Assembly (NCBI RefSeq): GCF_934371575.1
Contig: NZ_CAKRNY010000023.1
Span: forward strand, 1-56,328
Direction of reading: 5' to 3'
Length of the DNA: 56,328 bases
DNA from: an uncultured Blautia sp.
GTDB lineage: Bacteria; Bacillota; Clostridia; Lachnospirales; Lachnospiraceae
Notes under the pieces: generated by a model
Seen by the model: only the letters and a program-made list of their open reading frames with translations
Told to the model about the DNA's origin: nothing
The model's database searches: none
Program-made: the position numbers and the translations under genes
Shown: piece by piece, positions 8,875-17,992 of the stretch
Layout of the letters: each line of letters opens with the position of its first letter
Numbering within the stretch: the first letter of the stretch is position 1

Positions 8875-10176
8875 TTATTTTCCGTAAACCCTTATAGTCT
8901 TGGAAATACGCTTCACTGAAGACTTATTGGAAAGCTCCTGTACGGCAGTCTTGAAATCGCCCTCCCGAACCTTAGATGTGATCACAACAACCTCTGCCAG
9001 ATGATCGTCCTGGTTCTGGCTGTCCTTCTGGATAATCTGTGCAATGCTTACATGATATTTTGCAAAAGTTTCTGTCATCTCAGCAAGCACACCACATCGG
9101 TCTTCTACATGAAGACGCAGGAAATAGCGGTTGTAGGTGTCTTCCATCTTTTTCACCGGAAGTTCTTTGTAGCAGGTACATCCGATGCGTCCGCAGCAGT
9201 TTGCTTTAATATTGCGGACAATGTCAAAAATATCGCCAACTACAGCACTGGCAGTAGGAAGTTCTCCGGCACCCCGGCCAAAGAACATGGCATCTTCCAC
9301 AGCATCACCGTGAACGAAAACGGCGTTATAGGAATCATTGACTGTAGCAAGAGGATGGTTATTTGGAATCAGCATTGGGCAGACATAAGCCTCTATGCCT
9401 GTGTCTGTGTTTCGGGCAACACCAAGAAGCTTGATCGCACTTCCCATTTCTTTTGCATAGCGGATATCCTTGGCTGAAATTTTGGTAATTCCTTCAATAT
9501 AAACATCATCGAATACCACTCTGGAATTAAAGGCAACACTGGAAAGAATGGCAACCTTACGTCCGGCATCAAGTCCGTCGATATCTGCGGTGGGATCAGC
9601 TTCTGCGTAGCCAAGCTCTGTAGCAAGTGCAAGAGCATCCTTAAATTCCATATTTTCCTGAGACATTTTTGTGAGAATGAAGTTCGTGGTTCCGTTTACA
9701 ATTCCCATAACCTCACTCATATGGTTGCCTGCAAGACACTGCTTCAGAGGGCGGATAATGGGGATTCCGCCTGCTACAGCTGCCTCAAAGAGGAAGTCTG
9801 TGTGGGAATTCTTTGCAGCATCCATAAGTTCTTTTCCATGGACTGCAATCAGATCCTTATTGGCAGTTACTACATGTTTGCCTGCGTGTATTGCATCCAG
9901 AATATAAGTTCTGGCTGGCTCAATGCCTCCGATAAGCTCGATCACAATATCAATAGATGGATCATTTTTGATATCCTCCCAGTTGTCTGTAAGCAGCGAC
10001 GGATCCTCAACCTTGCCGGCTGCTTTCTCAAGATTGCGAACAAGAATTCTGCGGATTTTGACTTGGCAGCCAATCTTGGAGGTCATTTCTTCTTCCTGAC
10101 CTTTCAGAACCTTGTAAACACCGGTTCCAACTGTTCCAAGCCCGAGCAGGGCTGCGTTTATAACTTTTTCTTCCAT
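8875..10176 (-). CDS. hom: Homoserine dehydrogenase with C-terminal ACT domain
   Basis: This 433-residue enzyme reduces aspartate semialdehyde to homoserine, the branch point to threonine and methionine. The N-terminal NAD(P)-binding fold has LLGLGTVGTGVYKVL. The catalytic domain carries VNGTTNFILTKM, AEADPTADIDGLDAGRK and the conserved lysine segment. Residues ~350-430 form an ACT domain (YFLRLHVEDRCGVLAEM), the usual site of feedback inhibition by threonine. GGGAG lies 6 bases before the ATG. A near-consensus minus-strand promoter lies ~105 bases upstream of the start. The gene stands alone rather than with thrB or thrC. Confidence 0.96.
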   Translation of the reverse strand: MEEKVINAALLGLGTVGTGVYKVLKGQEEEMTSKIGCQVKIRRILVRNLEKAAGKVEDPSLLTDNWEDIKNDPSIDIVIELIGGIEPARTYILDAIHAGKHVVTANKDLIAVHGKELMDAAKNSHTDFLFEAAVAGGIPIIRPLKQCLAGNHMSEVMGIVNGTTNFILTKMSQENMEFKDALALATELGYAEADPTADIDGLDAGRKVAILSSVAFNSRVVFDDVYIEGITKISAKDIRYAKEMGSAIKLLGVARNTDTGIEAYVCPMLIPNNHPLATVNDSYNAVFVHGDAVEDAMFFGRGAGELPTASAVVGDIFDIVRNIKANCCGRIGCTCYKELPVKKMEDTYNRYFLRLHVEDRCGVLAEMTETFAKYHVSIAQIIQKDSQNQDDHLAEVVVITSKVREGDFKTAVQELSNKSSVKRISKTIRVYGK

Positions 10177-10280
10177 GGGGAACTCCCTTCTTTTAAGTAA
10201 TAAGTGCTGTTTAATATGTGTTCGGAATGTTAAATGAAAAACATATGTCTTTCATGCACGAACATTGTCATGTGATTCCT

Positions 10281-10309
10281 ATAGTATGGCAGATGGACGG
10301 ATTTGTCAA
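10281..10309 (-). promoter_or_regulatory. Promoter of hom
   Basis: On the minus strand, a perfect TTGACA (10309-10304), a 17-base spacer and TACTAT (10286-10281). Transcription would start near 10274, giving a leader of ~100 bases in which I see no recognisable riboswitch. Confidence 0.7.
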
Positions 10310-10365
10310 GATTCTGTTGTGTTATTGAATTGAAACATTAATTTGTAAAAAATATAAATAGGGGC

Positions 10366-10394
10366 TTGAAAGTAGAAAAAATATAGAATATAAT
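10366..10394 (+). promoter_or_regulatory. Promoter of the MATE transporter gene
   Basis: TTGAAA (10366-10371), a 17-base spacer and a perfect TATAAT (10389-10394), 38 bases before the ATG. Confidence 0.75.
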
Positions 10395-10432
10395 CGCCCT
10401 CAAACGATATTTTTTATGGAGGAAAATATAAA

Positions 10433-11776
10433 ATGCAGACAGATATGACTGTGGGCAGGCCGATGAAAATGCTGCTGAATTTTACCATTCCCGTTTTTCT
10501 GGGAAATGTGTTTCAGCAGCTGTACAGTATGGCAGATGCGGTTATAGTTGGAAAGTTTGTTGGAACGAAGGGGCTGGCAGCAGTAGGTGCTACCGGAACG
10601 ATTACTTTCCTTATTATTGGTTTTTTAATGGGACTTACCACAGGCTTTACAGTTCTTACCTCTCAGAAGTTTGGGGCGGGAAGAATGGACGAGATGCGTA
10701 AGACCGTTGGAAATGCGGCTATCCTTTCGGTTGTGATCGCCGCGATCATGACAGCAGTAAGTATGCTGGGAATGCACAGGCTTCTGGTGTTTATGCACAC
10801 ACCTGAGGATATTTTTGACGGGGCATACGGGTACATTATGATCATCTGTGCAGGTATCTTTACCCAGGTATTGTATAATTTAGTGTCCAGTATTTTAAGA
10901 GCACTTGGAAACAGCAAGACACCTCTTTATTTTCTGATTCTGGCAGCTGGACTGAATATTGTACTTGACCTTGTATTTATTATCTTTTTTCACTGGGGTG
11001 CACCGGGGGCTGCCTGGGCTACCGTTATTTCCCAGGGCGTGTCAGGATTTCTCTGTGTGATCTATATGTGGAAGGCTGTGCCGGAACTTAAGATGAAAAA
11101 AGAAGACTGGCAGTTTGACCGTAATATTGCGGGAAAACAGATCAGTGTCGGAATCCCTATGGGATTGCAGTATTCCATTACAGCTATTGGAACCATGATG
11201 GTGCAGAGCTCACTGAATATACTTGGTTCTTATGCAGTTGCAGCATTTACAGCAGGCTCTAAGATCGAGAATATTTTCACCCAGGCGTTTGTGGCAATTG
11301 GAACGACCATGTCTACATATAATGCTCAGAATATTGGAGCACGCAAGCTTGACCGTGTACGTCAGGGCTTTCGCTGTGCAGATGTGATCGGCTGCGCGTA
11401 TGCTGTTGTGGTAGGCTTTATTTTATTTTTTGCAGGAAAAAATTTCTCCTATCTGTTTATTTCCGATAATGCAGAAGTGGTGATTCCTATGGTAGATACA
11501 TACCTTCGCTGTGTGGGAATGTTTATGGTTCCTCTTTATGTGGTTAACTGCTATCGTAACGGCTTCCAGGGAATGGGATATGGACTTCTTCCCATGCTCT
11601 CAGGCGTGGCAGAGCTTATTGGAAGAGGTGTGATGGCAGTTGTTGCAGCAGATGCCAGGAGTTATACAATGGCATGTATGGCCAGTCCATTTGCATGGAT
11701 TGTAGCAACAGTCCTTCTTATTGTACTTTACTTCTATGTGATGAAGGATATGAAGAGAAAATTATGTCTGCAGTGA
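10433..11776 (+). CDS. MATE family efflux transporter
   Basis: This 447-residue protein of about 12 membrane helices has the two-bundle MATE layout. The N-terminal signature FTIPVFLGNVFQQLYSMADA (residues ~15-34) and VGKFVGTKGLAAVGATGTI are typical, and the second half repeats the pattern from ISVGIPMGLQYSITAIGTM. MATE proteins export cationic drugs or metabolites using sodium or proton gradients; the substrate here cannot be read from sequence. GGAGG stands 9 bases before the ATG. It is monocistronic behind a strong promoter. No regulator gene is adjacent. Confidence 0.92.
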   Translation: MQTDMTVGRPMKMLLNFTIPVFLGNVFQQLYSMADAVIVGKFVGTKGLAAVGATGTITFLIIGFLMGLTTGFTVLTSQKFGAGRMDEMRKTVGNAAILSVVIAAIMTAVSMLGMHRLLVFMHTPEDIFDGAYGYIMIICAGIFTQVLYNLVSSILRALGNSKTPLYFLILAAGLNIVLDLVFIIFFHWGAPGAAWATVISQGVSGFLCVIYMWKAVPELKMKKEDWQFDRNIAGKQISVGIPMGLQYSITAIGTMMVQSSLNILGSYAVAAFTAGSKIENIFTQAFVAIGTTMSTYNAQNIGARKLDRVRQGFRCADVIGCAYAVVVGFILFFAGKNFSYLFISDNAEVVIPMVDTYLRCVGMFMVPLYVVNCYRNGFQGMGYGLLPMLSGVAELIGRGVMAVVAADARSYTMACMASPFAWIVATVLLIVLYFYVMKDMKRKLCLQ

Positions 11777-11891
11777 AAGCCAGGATTACAAATTCGTAAA
11801 CGTGATTTAATAAAATGAATCTGTTATAGACTGTTAAAGCTGAAAAAAGCTTAAGAATTATACATTTTAAGATACATATATGGAAAATATA

Positions 11892-11900
11892 TGTTATAAT
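11892..11900 (+). promoter_or_regulatory. Extended -10 promoter element upstream of the L,D-transpeptidase
   Basis: TG-T-TATAAT is an extended -10 box. No good -35 box stands at 17 bases. It is about 70 bases before the chosen start codon. Confidence 0.45.
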
Positions 11901-11970
11901 GGAGCAAGATTTCGTCATAAGAAGCAAAGCTATATTACAGCAGTGTCAGAAGCAGAGGAGAGTTTTATAC

Positions 11971-13878
11971 ATGAGTAAGGACAACAGGCATACTCAGGGA
12001 AGTCCAGGGGACTTTGAAGATAAAATAGATGCAGCAATGGCTGATCTGGAGGTGGATTCAGAGGAGTTCCACGATGGGGACTTTTATGATGAAGAGGATA
12101 CAGAACAGTCTTCTGAGCAGGAGGATGAATTTGATTCCTGGGAAGATGAGGAAATGGAACCGGAAGAGATGGCAGAGGATGATCCTTCAGAATACCCGGA
12201 AGAATATTCTGAAGAGGATTTTGAAGAGGAGTCAGAGGAAGAATATCCGGAGGAAGAAGAATATGATCAGAATGTTCAGGACGAAGAACAGGATGCTGCT
12301 TCCGAAAATTCAGATAAAGAACTTGAAGCAGAACTGATTCCGCCTCATTCCCATGAGAGCAGAAGACGGAGAAATTCCAAATCTGCCCGCCCGACGAAGA
12401 TTCCCTATGTTCCTATTTCAGAGGAAGAACTGGATGAGAAAGTTATTCCGGTTCCGAAGAAGAAGCATAAAGGTCTTAAGGTGACGGGAATCGTCGCAGC
12501 AATTCTTGCTGTGACAGCGGGCTGCGGTTACGGTGCCGTGAGCTACTATTATTCAGACCGGTTTTTCGAGGGAACCTATATTAATGGAATTAATTGTTCC
12601 AATAAGACCGCTTATGAGGTTGAGCAGCTGATTGCTGAGAATGTGGAAGATTATTCCATTCAGATTGCATCAAGAAATCAGGAGCCTCAGGTTATCAGTG
12701 GAAATCAGATCAATTACCGCTATATGTCAGACGGAGAAGTTTTATCACTTCTGAAGCAGCAGAAGCCATATGAGTGGGTGAAAGGATTTCTGGAGACAAG
12801 AAGCTATACCACACAGGAGAATGTGACCTTTGATAAGAGTCTTCTCCAGAGTGAGGTGAAGGCGCTGAGCTGTGCACAGGCTGAAAATCAGGTGGAGCCT
12901 GAGAATGCCTATGTGGCAATGGATGGCAGTGAATTTACCATTGTTCCGGAGACAGAGGGAAGCAAGCTTAAGGTGAAGGAAGCTTACAAGGCACTGGATG
13001 CTGCTGTTTCAGGAAAGCAGAATTCCATTGATCTTGGAAGTACGCCGGATGTGTATGCTGTGGCAGCTGTGACCAGTGATGATCCTACGCTTCAGGCTAC
13101 CAGAGATGCCTACAACAATTATACCAGAGCCAGCATCACCTATACCTTTGGAGATCAGACAGTTACTCTTGACGGCAGTACCCTTAAGGACTGGCTGCAG
13201 TTCGATGATAAGGGACAGCTGGTTCAGGATGATGCATCTTTTACCCAGCACATCAGAGATTATGTGGCGCAGCTTGCAAGCGAGCATGATACAGTAGGAA
13301 CAACCCGTTCTTTTAATACAACAAGCGGACGTACTGTTTCTGTATACGGTTCCGCGTATGGATGGAAAATCGACCAGGAAGCTGAGGTAGCCCAGCTTAC
13401 AGATGAGATACGTACAGGTACTCAGACAACCCGTGAGCCTGTTTATTCCATGAGAGCAAATGCTTATGGTTATAATGATATTGGAAGTACGTATATTGAA
13501 GTGGATCTAACAGATCAGCACATGTATTATTATCAGAACGGAAGCATTATTTTTGATTCCGATATTGTTTCCGGAGATATCCGTTATGAAGACAGAGCGA
13601 CACCTCCCGGAATTTTCACTCTGTATTATAAGAAGAGTCCGGATGTACTTCGTGGAGAGAAGAAGCCGGATGGAACTTATGAATATGAGACACAGGTTAC
13701 CTACTGGATGCCGTTTAACGGTGGAATCGGTTTCCATGATGCTACCTGGCAGGATTATTTCGGCGGCGACCGCTATACCTATGCAGGTTCTCATGGATGT
13801 ATCAATATGCCTCTTGATGCTGCAGCAACATTGTACAGCATTATTGACAGTAATGTGCCGATTGTGTGCTTCTATTAG
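11971..13878 (+). CDS. Membrane-anchored L,D-transpeptidase (YkuD) with acidic cytoplasmic tail
   Basis: L,D-transpeptidases make 3-3 crosslinks in peptidoglycan or attach proteins to it. I place the start at ATG 11971 because GAGGAG lies 9-14 bases upstream; an in-frame upstream ATG (11899) sits inside the promoter. Of the 635 residues, about 15-135 are extremely rich in Glu and Asp. A basic stretch then precedes one membrane helix (about 168-192, VTGIVAAILAVTAGCGYGAV). The outside part holds two putative peptidoglycan-binding-4-like repeats and then the YkuD domain (~510-635), with GGIGFHDATW and the catalytic GSHGCINMPLDAA. The acidic tail is much longer than in typical family members. A small membrane protein gene follows 60 bases downstream. 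Confidence 0.92.
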   Translation: MSKDNRHTQGSPGDFEDKIDAAMADLEVDSEEFHDGDFYDEEDTEQSSEQEDEFDSWEDEEMEPEEMAEDDPSEYPEEYSEEDFEEESEEEYPEEEEYDQNVQDEEQDAASENSDKELEAELIPPHSHESRRRRNSKSARPTKIPYVPISEEELDEKVIPVPKKKHKGLKVTGIVAAILAVTAGCGYGAVSYYYSDRFFEGTYINGINCSNKTAYEVEQLIAENVEDYSIQIASRNQEPQVISGNQINYRYMSDGEVLSLLKQQKPYEWVKGFLETRSYTTQENVTFDKSLLQSEVKALSCAQAENQVEPENAYVAMDGSEFTIVPETEGSKLKVKEAYKALDAAVSGKQNSIDLGSTPDVYAVAAVTSDDPTLQATRDAYNNYTRASITYTFGDQTVTLDGSTLKDWLQFDDKGQLVQDDASFTQHIRDYVAQLASEHDTVGTTRSFNTTSGRTVSVYGSAYGWKIDQEAEVAQLTDEIRTGTQTTREPVYSMRANAYGYNDIGSTYIEVDLTDQHMYYYQNGSIIFDSDIVSGDIRYEDRATPPGIFTLYYKKSPDVLRGEKKPDGTYEYETQVTYWMPFNGGIGFHDATWQDYFGGDRYTYAGSHGCINMPLDAAATLYSIIDSNVPIVCFY

Positions 13879-13938
13879 GAAGACGACCTTATTATTAGAA
13901 TGTCGGCACTATACAAAAGAATTGGAGAATAAGTTAAT

Positions 13939-14235
13939 ATGAATATGGATTCCTTTGATATGATACTGACCGTGGCAGCCTTTGTAATGGGCATTATGCT
14001 TCTTACCGGTCATGGAGATATTTTTATGAAAGGTGGAAACGCCGTTGAGCGTAAGAAGCTTTACGATGAGAAAAAAGTTCAGCTGGTTTCAGGTGTGACT
14101 CTGATTCTCTTCGGAATTTTTACAGCTTTGGACATGGTAATTAAAAGTTATGTATACGATATTATTTATCTGGTAGTTGTAATTATCATTTTTGTTATCA
14201 TGGTAGTGGTAATTCGTAAGAAATGCAAGAAATAA
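13939..14235 (+). CDS. Small membrane protein, DUF3784-like
   Basis: This 98-residue protein has three hydrophobic segments (residues ~6-24, 48-68 and 72-92) and a basic end (RKKCKK). Between helices 1 and 2 lies a charged loop (NAVERKKLYDEKKVQL). Small proteins of this layout in Clostridia are often filed as DUF3784; I am not certain this one belongs. GGAG lies 12 bases before the ATG. It is co-directional with the L,D-transpeptidase and probably on the same transcript, which ends in the hairpins that follow. Function unknown. Confidence 0.65.
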   Translation: MNMDSFDMILTVAAFVMGIMLLTGHGDIFMKGGNAVERKKLYDEKKVQLVSGVTLILFGIFTALDMVIKSYVYDIIYLVVVIIIFVIMVVVIRKKCKK

Positions 14236-14305
14236 AGTGAACGCAGGTCGCGAAGCGACTGCGTTCATGAGCAAGTAGCAAAGCGGATTGCGAATGTCCG
14301 CTTTA
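14236..14305. repeat. Tandem hairpins, REP-like intergenic element
   Basis: Two stem-loops stand side by side. The first pairs GAACGCAG..TCGC with GCGA..CTGCGTTC (14239-14267). The second pairs AAAGCGGA with TCCGCTTT (14280-14305). The GC-rich stems with GCGAAGC-type loops resemble dispersed extragenic palindromes rather than a simple terminator, because neither stem is followed by a long T run. There is one copy in this window. Confidence 0.45.
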
Positions 14306-14312
14306 CTATTCT

Positions 14313-14364
14313 ATAAAAAGCGCTTGTATATCGTAAGCAAAAACGGTATACAGGCGCTTTTTAA
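14313..14364. terminator. Bidirectional terminator between convergent genes
   Basis: AAAAAGCGC and GCGCTTTTT flank a second paired arm, TTGTATATCGT with ACGGTATACAG, giving a long stem with A and T runs on both sides. It can end the plus-strand transcript and the HAD gene transcript from the other side. Confidence 0.75.
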
Positions 14365-14424
14365 GATTTGTGTAAATTGGAAGGCTGATATTCGCGGCCT
14401 CTCCAAGGGACTTATTTGATTCGG

Positions 14425-15039
14425 TTAAAATAATTTCAGTAAATCAGCAGGTTTCTTAATTACATAATCAGGCGTATCTACATGTCCAAATCCGTAAGAA
14501 GCAAACACAAAAGGAACTACTGTCTCCTGGCATGCCTGATAGTCACCAAAAGTGTCGCCTACATAAACGGGAGCTTTCAGCTCATATTTCTTAGCAATAG
14601 ACCGGATATTGGCAGCCTTTGCTTCCCCGGTATCGCCAGGACAAAGATGTCCTGAGAAATATTTTCCAAGGCCTGTTTTCTCAAAAACAAGCTCGATATA
14701 GCCAGCCTGGCAGTTGCTTACCACAAACAGGGGATAGCGCTTTTTCAGTTCCTTTAAAGTATCCTCCAGTCCCTCATAGACAGGAGCCCCCTTCTTATGA
14801 AGCAATTCATGCTCCGCCTGGCAGCACAGGTCAATCATGCGAAGCTGCTCTGCCTCGTCAAGCTCAGGCATAATGGCCTTCGCAATATCCGGAAGCAGTC
14901 TGCCGAACAATCCTTTCAGCTGATCTGCAGTGACACGGATATTAAGTCCCTCTTTTTCTAAAATTTCATTCCACGCAACGGCAACCACATCCGTGGAATT
15001 CCATATAGTACCGTCAATGTCAAAAATAATACTGTCCAT
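14425..15039 (-). CDS. HAD family hydrolase, phosphoglycolate phosphatase-like
   Basis: This 204-residue phosphatase of the haloacid dehalogenase superfamily has all four motifs: FDIDGTIWNST with the nucleophile and acid/base aspartates (residues 6-16), VVSNCQAG (motif II serine), a lysine near residue 165, and YVGDTFGDYQACQ (motif IV). The helical cap after motif I is the subfamily 1 type, as in phosphoglycolate and pyrophosphate phosphatases. The substrate is not determined. AAGGA lies 14 bases before the ATG, slightly long. It is a single gene, convergent with the L,D-transpeptidase transcript. Confidence 0.88.
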   Translation of the reverse strand: MDSIIFDIDGTIWNSTDVVAVAWNEILEKEGLNIRVTADQLKGLFGRLLPDIAKAIMPELDEAEQLRMIDLCCQAEHELLHKKGAPVYEGLEDTLKELKKRYPLFVVSNCQAGYIELVFEKTGLGKYFSGHLCPGDTGEAKAANIRSIAKKYELKAPVYVGDTFGDYQACQETVVPFVFASYGFGHVDTPDYVIKKPADLLKLF

Positions 15040-15161
15040 TTGAGGTTTATAATCCTTTCTGGTATGATATGTCTATTCTATATAGGAAAGGTGAAAAAAT
15101 CAATCTCTTATAATTGGATTTTTGGATTTTTTCACTTTTGTCTGGCTTTTTGCGAATTTTA

Positions 15162-15170
15162 TGTTATGAT
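15162..15170 (+). promoter_or_regulatory. Extended -10 promoter element of the sfsA operon
   Basis: TG-T-TATGAT is an extended -10 box 42 bases before the sfsA ATG. The -35 region is poor at 17-18 bases, and TTGTCT lies at a 21-base spacing. Confidence 0.4.
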
Positions 15171-15211
15171 AAAAAAAGCGGCTGCTTTGATGCAGTAGCG
15201 CGAGGTGAATT

Positions 15212-15913
15212 ATGAAATACGAAAACATTACAGAAGGCCGTTTTATTGACCGTCCCAATCGTTTTATTGCACATGTGGAGATCGGGGGACTGGTGGAAAC
15301 GGTCCATGTGAAAAATACTGGCAGGTGTAAGGAACTTCTTGTTCCAGGTGCCCAGGTCTTTTTGGAAAAGAGCAGCAATCCGACAAGGAAGACTGCTTAC
15401 GATCTGGTCTGTGTGAATAAGGAAGGACGCCTGATCAATATGGATTCCCAGATTCCAAATAAGGCCGCTCTGGAATGGGTGAAGGCAAGTCATCTTTTTC
15501 CGGAAGAGGTTCAGGTGACACCTGAGAAAACTTATGGTAATTCCAGATTCGATCTGTACGCCTGTTCAGATAAGAGGAAGGCTTTTATCGAGGTGAAAGG
15601 AGTAACCCTGGAAGCGGATAATATCGCCCGCTTTCCGGATGCGCCTACAGCAAGAGGGGTGAAGCATTTAGAAGAGCTGATCCGCTGCATGGAAGATGGC
15701 TATGAAGCCTACCTGCTTCTGGTAATTCAGATGAAGGGAATTAAGAGGTTTGAGCCGAACTGGAATACCCACCGGGAATTTGGGGAAATCTTACAGAAAG
15801 CGAAAAAGGCGGGAGTACACATTCTTGCCTACGACTGTCTGGTAGAGCCGGACAGAATGGAAATACAGGATCCGGTACCTGTATATCTGGATGAAATAGT
15901 TGGAGGAAACTAA
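15212..15913 (+). CDS. sfsA: SfsA family DNA/RNA-binding nuclease-like protein
   Basis: This 233-residue protein matches the length and layout of SfsA. There is an N-terminal OB-like part (FIDRPNRFIAHVEIGG, then VHVKNTGRCKELLVPG) and a C-terminal restriction-endonuclease-like fold with NSRFDLYAC, AFIEVKGVTLE and FPDAPTARGVKHLEELI. The E-V-K of IEVKGV is the putative nuclease triad. In Escherichia coli it was named for stimulating maltose fermentation; later annotations treat it as a DNA-binding nuclease. GAGGTG lies 5 bases before the ATG. Its stop abuts the mutY start, so the two are translationally coupled, which suits a nucleic-acid role. Confidence 0.93.
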   Translation: MKYENITEGRFIDRPNRFIAHVEIGGLVETVHVKNTGRCKELLVPGAQVFLEKSSNPTRKTAYDLVCVNKEGRLINMDSQIPNKAALEWVKASHLFPEEVQVTPEKTYGNSRFDLYACSDKRKAFIEVKGVTLEADNIARFPDAPTARGVKHLEELIRCMEDGYEAYLLLVIQMKGIKRFEPNWNTHREFGEILQKAKKAGVHILAYDCLVEPDRMEIQDPVPVYLDEIVGGN

Positions 15914-16969
15914 ATGACAGATGAGTTTGTACAGCCTCTGCTTACCTGGTATGATGAAAACAAGCGAACCCTTCCCTGGCGTGATAAAAATAATGCATAT
16001 TACACCTGGGTGTCGGAAATCATGCTCCAGCAGACCCGTGTGGAGGCTGTAAAGCCCTATTTTGAAAGGTTTATCAGGGAACTTCCCGATATACCGGCAC
16101 TGGCGTCATGCCCTCAGGAAAAGCTTTTAAAGCTGTGGGAAGGGCTTGGCTATTACAGCCGTGTTCGGAACATGCAGCTGGCTGCCAGTGAGGTGGTTGA
16201 AAAGTATAACGGCAGACTTCCTGAAGATTTTTCTCTTCTTATGTCGTTAAAAGGGATAGGCAGTTATACGGCGGGAGCCATTGCATCTATTGCCTATGGA
16301 ATTCCGGTGCCGGCTGTGGATGGAAACGTGTTTCGTGTTGTGACCAGAATGACGGAGGATCCGGAGGACATTACCAGGCCTGCATTTAGAAAAAAGACAG
16401 AAAGTGCATTGCTGGAAATTATTCCAAAAGATCGGCCGGGAGATTTTAATCAGGCTATGATGGAGCTTGGTGCAGTTGTGTGTGTGCCAAATGGACAGCC
16501 GAAATGTGAGCTGTGTCCGGTACGAAGCTTTTGCAGGGCAGGCCTTCACGGCACAATGTCAAAATATCCTGTGAAGGCGCCGAAGAAACCAAGAACAGTG
16601 GAAGAAAGAACGGTCCTGGTCATTCAGGACGGAAACTGTACTGCAATTCGGAAAAGACCGGCGAAGGGATTACTTGCCGGACTTTATGAGCTTCCCAATA
16701 CGGAGGGCTATCTTAATCGGGAGGAAGCACTGGAATATGTGAAGAAGCTTGGTACAGAGCCTTTATATATAGAAGAACTTCCGGAAGCAAAGCATATTTT
16801 TTCCCACATTGAGTGGAGAATGAAGGCTTATCTGATCCGTGTGTCATCTCTGGAACAGACACACGCCAGGGGAATCCTTTTTGCAGATAAAAAAGAATCA
16901 GAGAGAAACTACGCCATACCTTCTGCGTTTGGTGCTTATGTGAAATACATGAAGGAGGAAATTGAATGA
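15914..16969 (+). CDS. mutY: A/G-specific adenine glycosylase
   Basis: This 351-residue base-excision repair enzyme removes adenine mispaired with 8-oxoguanine. The N-terminal catalytic domain shows LPWRDKNNAYYTWVSEIMLQ and QTRVEAVKPYFERF, the helix-hairpin-helix LMSLKGIGSYTAGAIASIAYG, and the catalytic aspartate in VPAVDGNVFRV. The 4Fe-4S ligands are in PKCELCPVRSFC plus an upstream cysteine (VCVPNG). The C-terminal NUDIX-like domain (~230-345), which recognises 8-oxoguanine, is present. The ribosome site GGAGG lies in the end of sfsA. The stop overlaps the next gene by four bases (ATGA). Confidence 0.97.
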   Translation: MTDEFVQPLLTWYDENKRTLPWRDKNNAYYTWVSEIMLQQTRVEAVKPYFERFIRELPDIPALASCPQEKLLKLWEGLGYYSRVRNMQLAASEVVEKYNGRLPEDFSLLMSLKGIGSYTAGAIASIAYGIPVPAVDGNVFRVVTRMTEDPEDITRPAFRKKTESALLEIIPKDRPGDFNQAMMELGAVVCVPNGQPKCELCPVRSFCRAGLHGTMSKYPVKAPKKPRTVEERTVLVIQDGNCTAIRKRPAKGLLAGLYELPNTEGYLNREEALEYVKKLGTEPLYIEELPEAKHIFSHIEWRMKAYLIRVSSLEQTHARGILFADKKESERNYAIPSAFGAYVKYMKEEIE

Positions 16970-17982
16970 AATTACTTAGTGTAGCAATTCCATGTTATAA
17001 TTCTGAAGCTTATATGGAGAAATGTATCCAGTCTCTTTTGCCTGGTGGAGACGAGGTTGAGATTCTTGTAATTGATGATGGTTCTAAAGACAGAACAGCA
17101 GAGATTGCAGATCAGTATCAGGAAAAATATCCAAATATCGTTCGTGCTATCCATCAGCCAAACCTGGGCCATGGCGGTGCGGTAAATACTGGTATTCACA
17201 ATGCACAAGGACTTTATTTCAAGGTGGTTGACAGTGATGACTGGGTAAATGAAGAGTCCTATAAAGAAATTCTGAAAACCCTGGAGGAACTGGTGAAAGG
17301 TTCTAAGACAGTTGACCTTCTTATCAGCAATTTTGTATATGAGAAGCAGGGGGCTACACGTAAGAAGGTTATGCAGTATCGTCACTGTCTGCCGTTGAAT
17401 CAGGTTTTCACCTGGAATGAAGTGGGACATATGCCGAAGGGAAAATATCTTCTTATGCATTCCATGATCTATCGGACTCAGCTGCTGCTTGAGTGCAATC
17501 TGACTCTGCCGGAACACACCTTCTATGTGGATAATATTTTTGCTTTTGATCCGCTGCCATACGTTCAGAATATGTATTATCTTGATACAAATTTCTATCG
17601 TTATTTTATCGGCCGTGATGATCAGTCTGTGAATGAAACTGTGATGATCCGCAGAATTGATCAGCAGCTTCGGGTAAATAAGCTGATGGTCAATTCTTAT
17701 ACCAGCTGTGGAAGCATGAATAAGCGGGCCAGAGCTTATATGATCAGCTATCTGGATATTATTACTACGGTTTCATCTATTATGCTGATACGTTCCGGTA
17801 CAAAGGAAGCTCTGGAAAAGAAGAAAGAGCTTCTTGAGTATATCCGTTCCACGAACCGTACTCTTTATGGAAAACTTCGCCACAGTCTTATGGGTAATTT
17901 TATGAATCTGCCAGGCCGCGGCGGACGAAAAGTTTCTGTAGCAGCTTATAAGCTGTGCCAGAAATTTTACGGCTTCAACTAA
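16966..17982 (+). CDS. Family 2 glycosyltransferase
   Basis: This 338-residue GT-A fold enzyme transfers a sugar from a nucleotide-sugar donor. It has AIPCYNSEAYMEKCIQSLL at the N-terminus, ILVIDDGSKDRTAEIAD (nucleotide binding), HGGAVNTGI and the metal-binding DSDDW near residue 90. The C-terminal half has no membrane helix, so it is cytoplasmic. The start overlaps the mutY stop by four bases, making it third in a sfsA-mutY-GT operon. The association with DNA repair genes is probably positional only. The acceptor is unknown; wall or capsular glycan is the usual guess. Confidence 0.92.
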   Translation: MKLLSVAIPCYNSEAYMEKCIQSLLPGGDEVEILVIDDGSKDRTAEIADQYQEKYPNIVRAIHQPNLGHGGAVNTGIHNAQGLYFKVVDSDDWVNEESYKEILKTLEELVKGSKTVDLLISNFVYEKQGATRKKVMQYRHCLPLNQVFTWNEVGHMPKGKYLLMHSMIYRTQLLLECNLTLPEHTFYVDNIFAFDPLPYVQNMYYLDTNFYRYFIGRDDQSVNETVMIRRIDQQLRVNKLMVNSYTSCGSMNKRARAYMISYLDIITTVSSIMLIRSGTKEALEKKKELLEYIRSTNRTLYGKLRHSLMGNFMNLPGRGGRKVSVAAYKLCQKFYGFN

Positions 17983-17992
17983 AAATAATCAA

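Noticed and set aside
12029..12337. 102-codon basic frame inside the transpeptidase acidic tail
   Set aside because: It is the +1 reading of Glu/Asp codons (GAA/GAT), which gives Lys/Arg/Met by chance.
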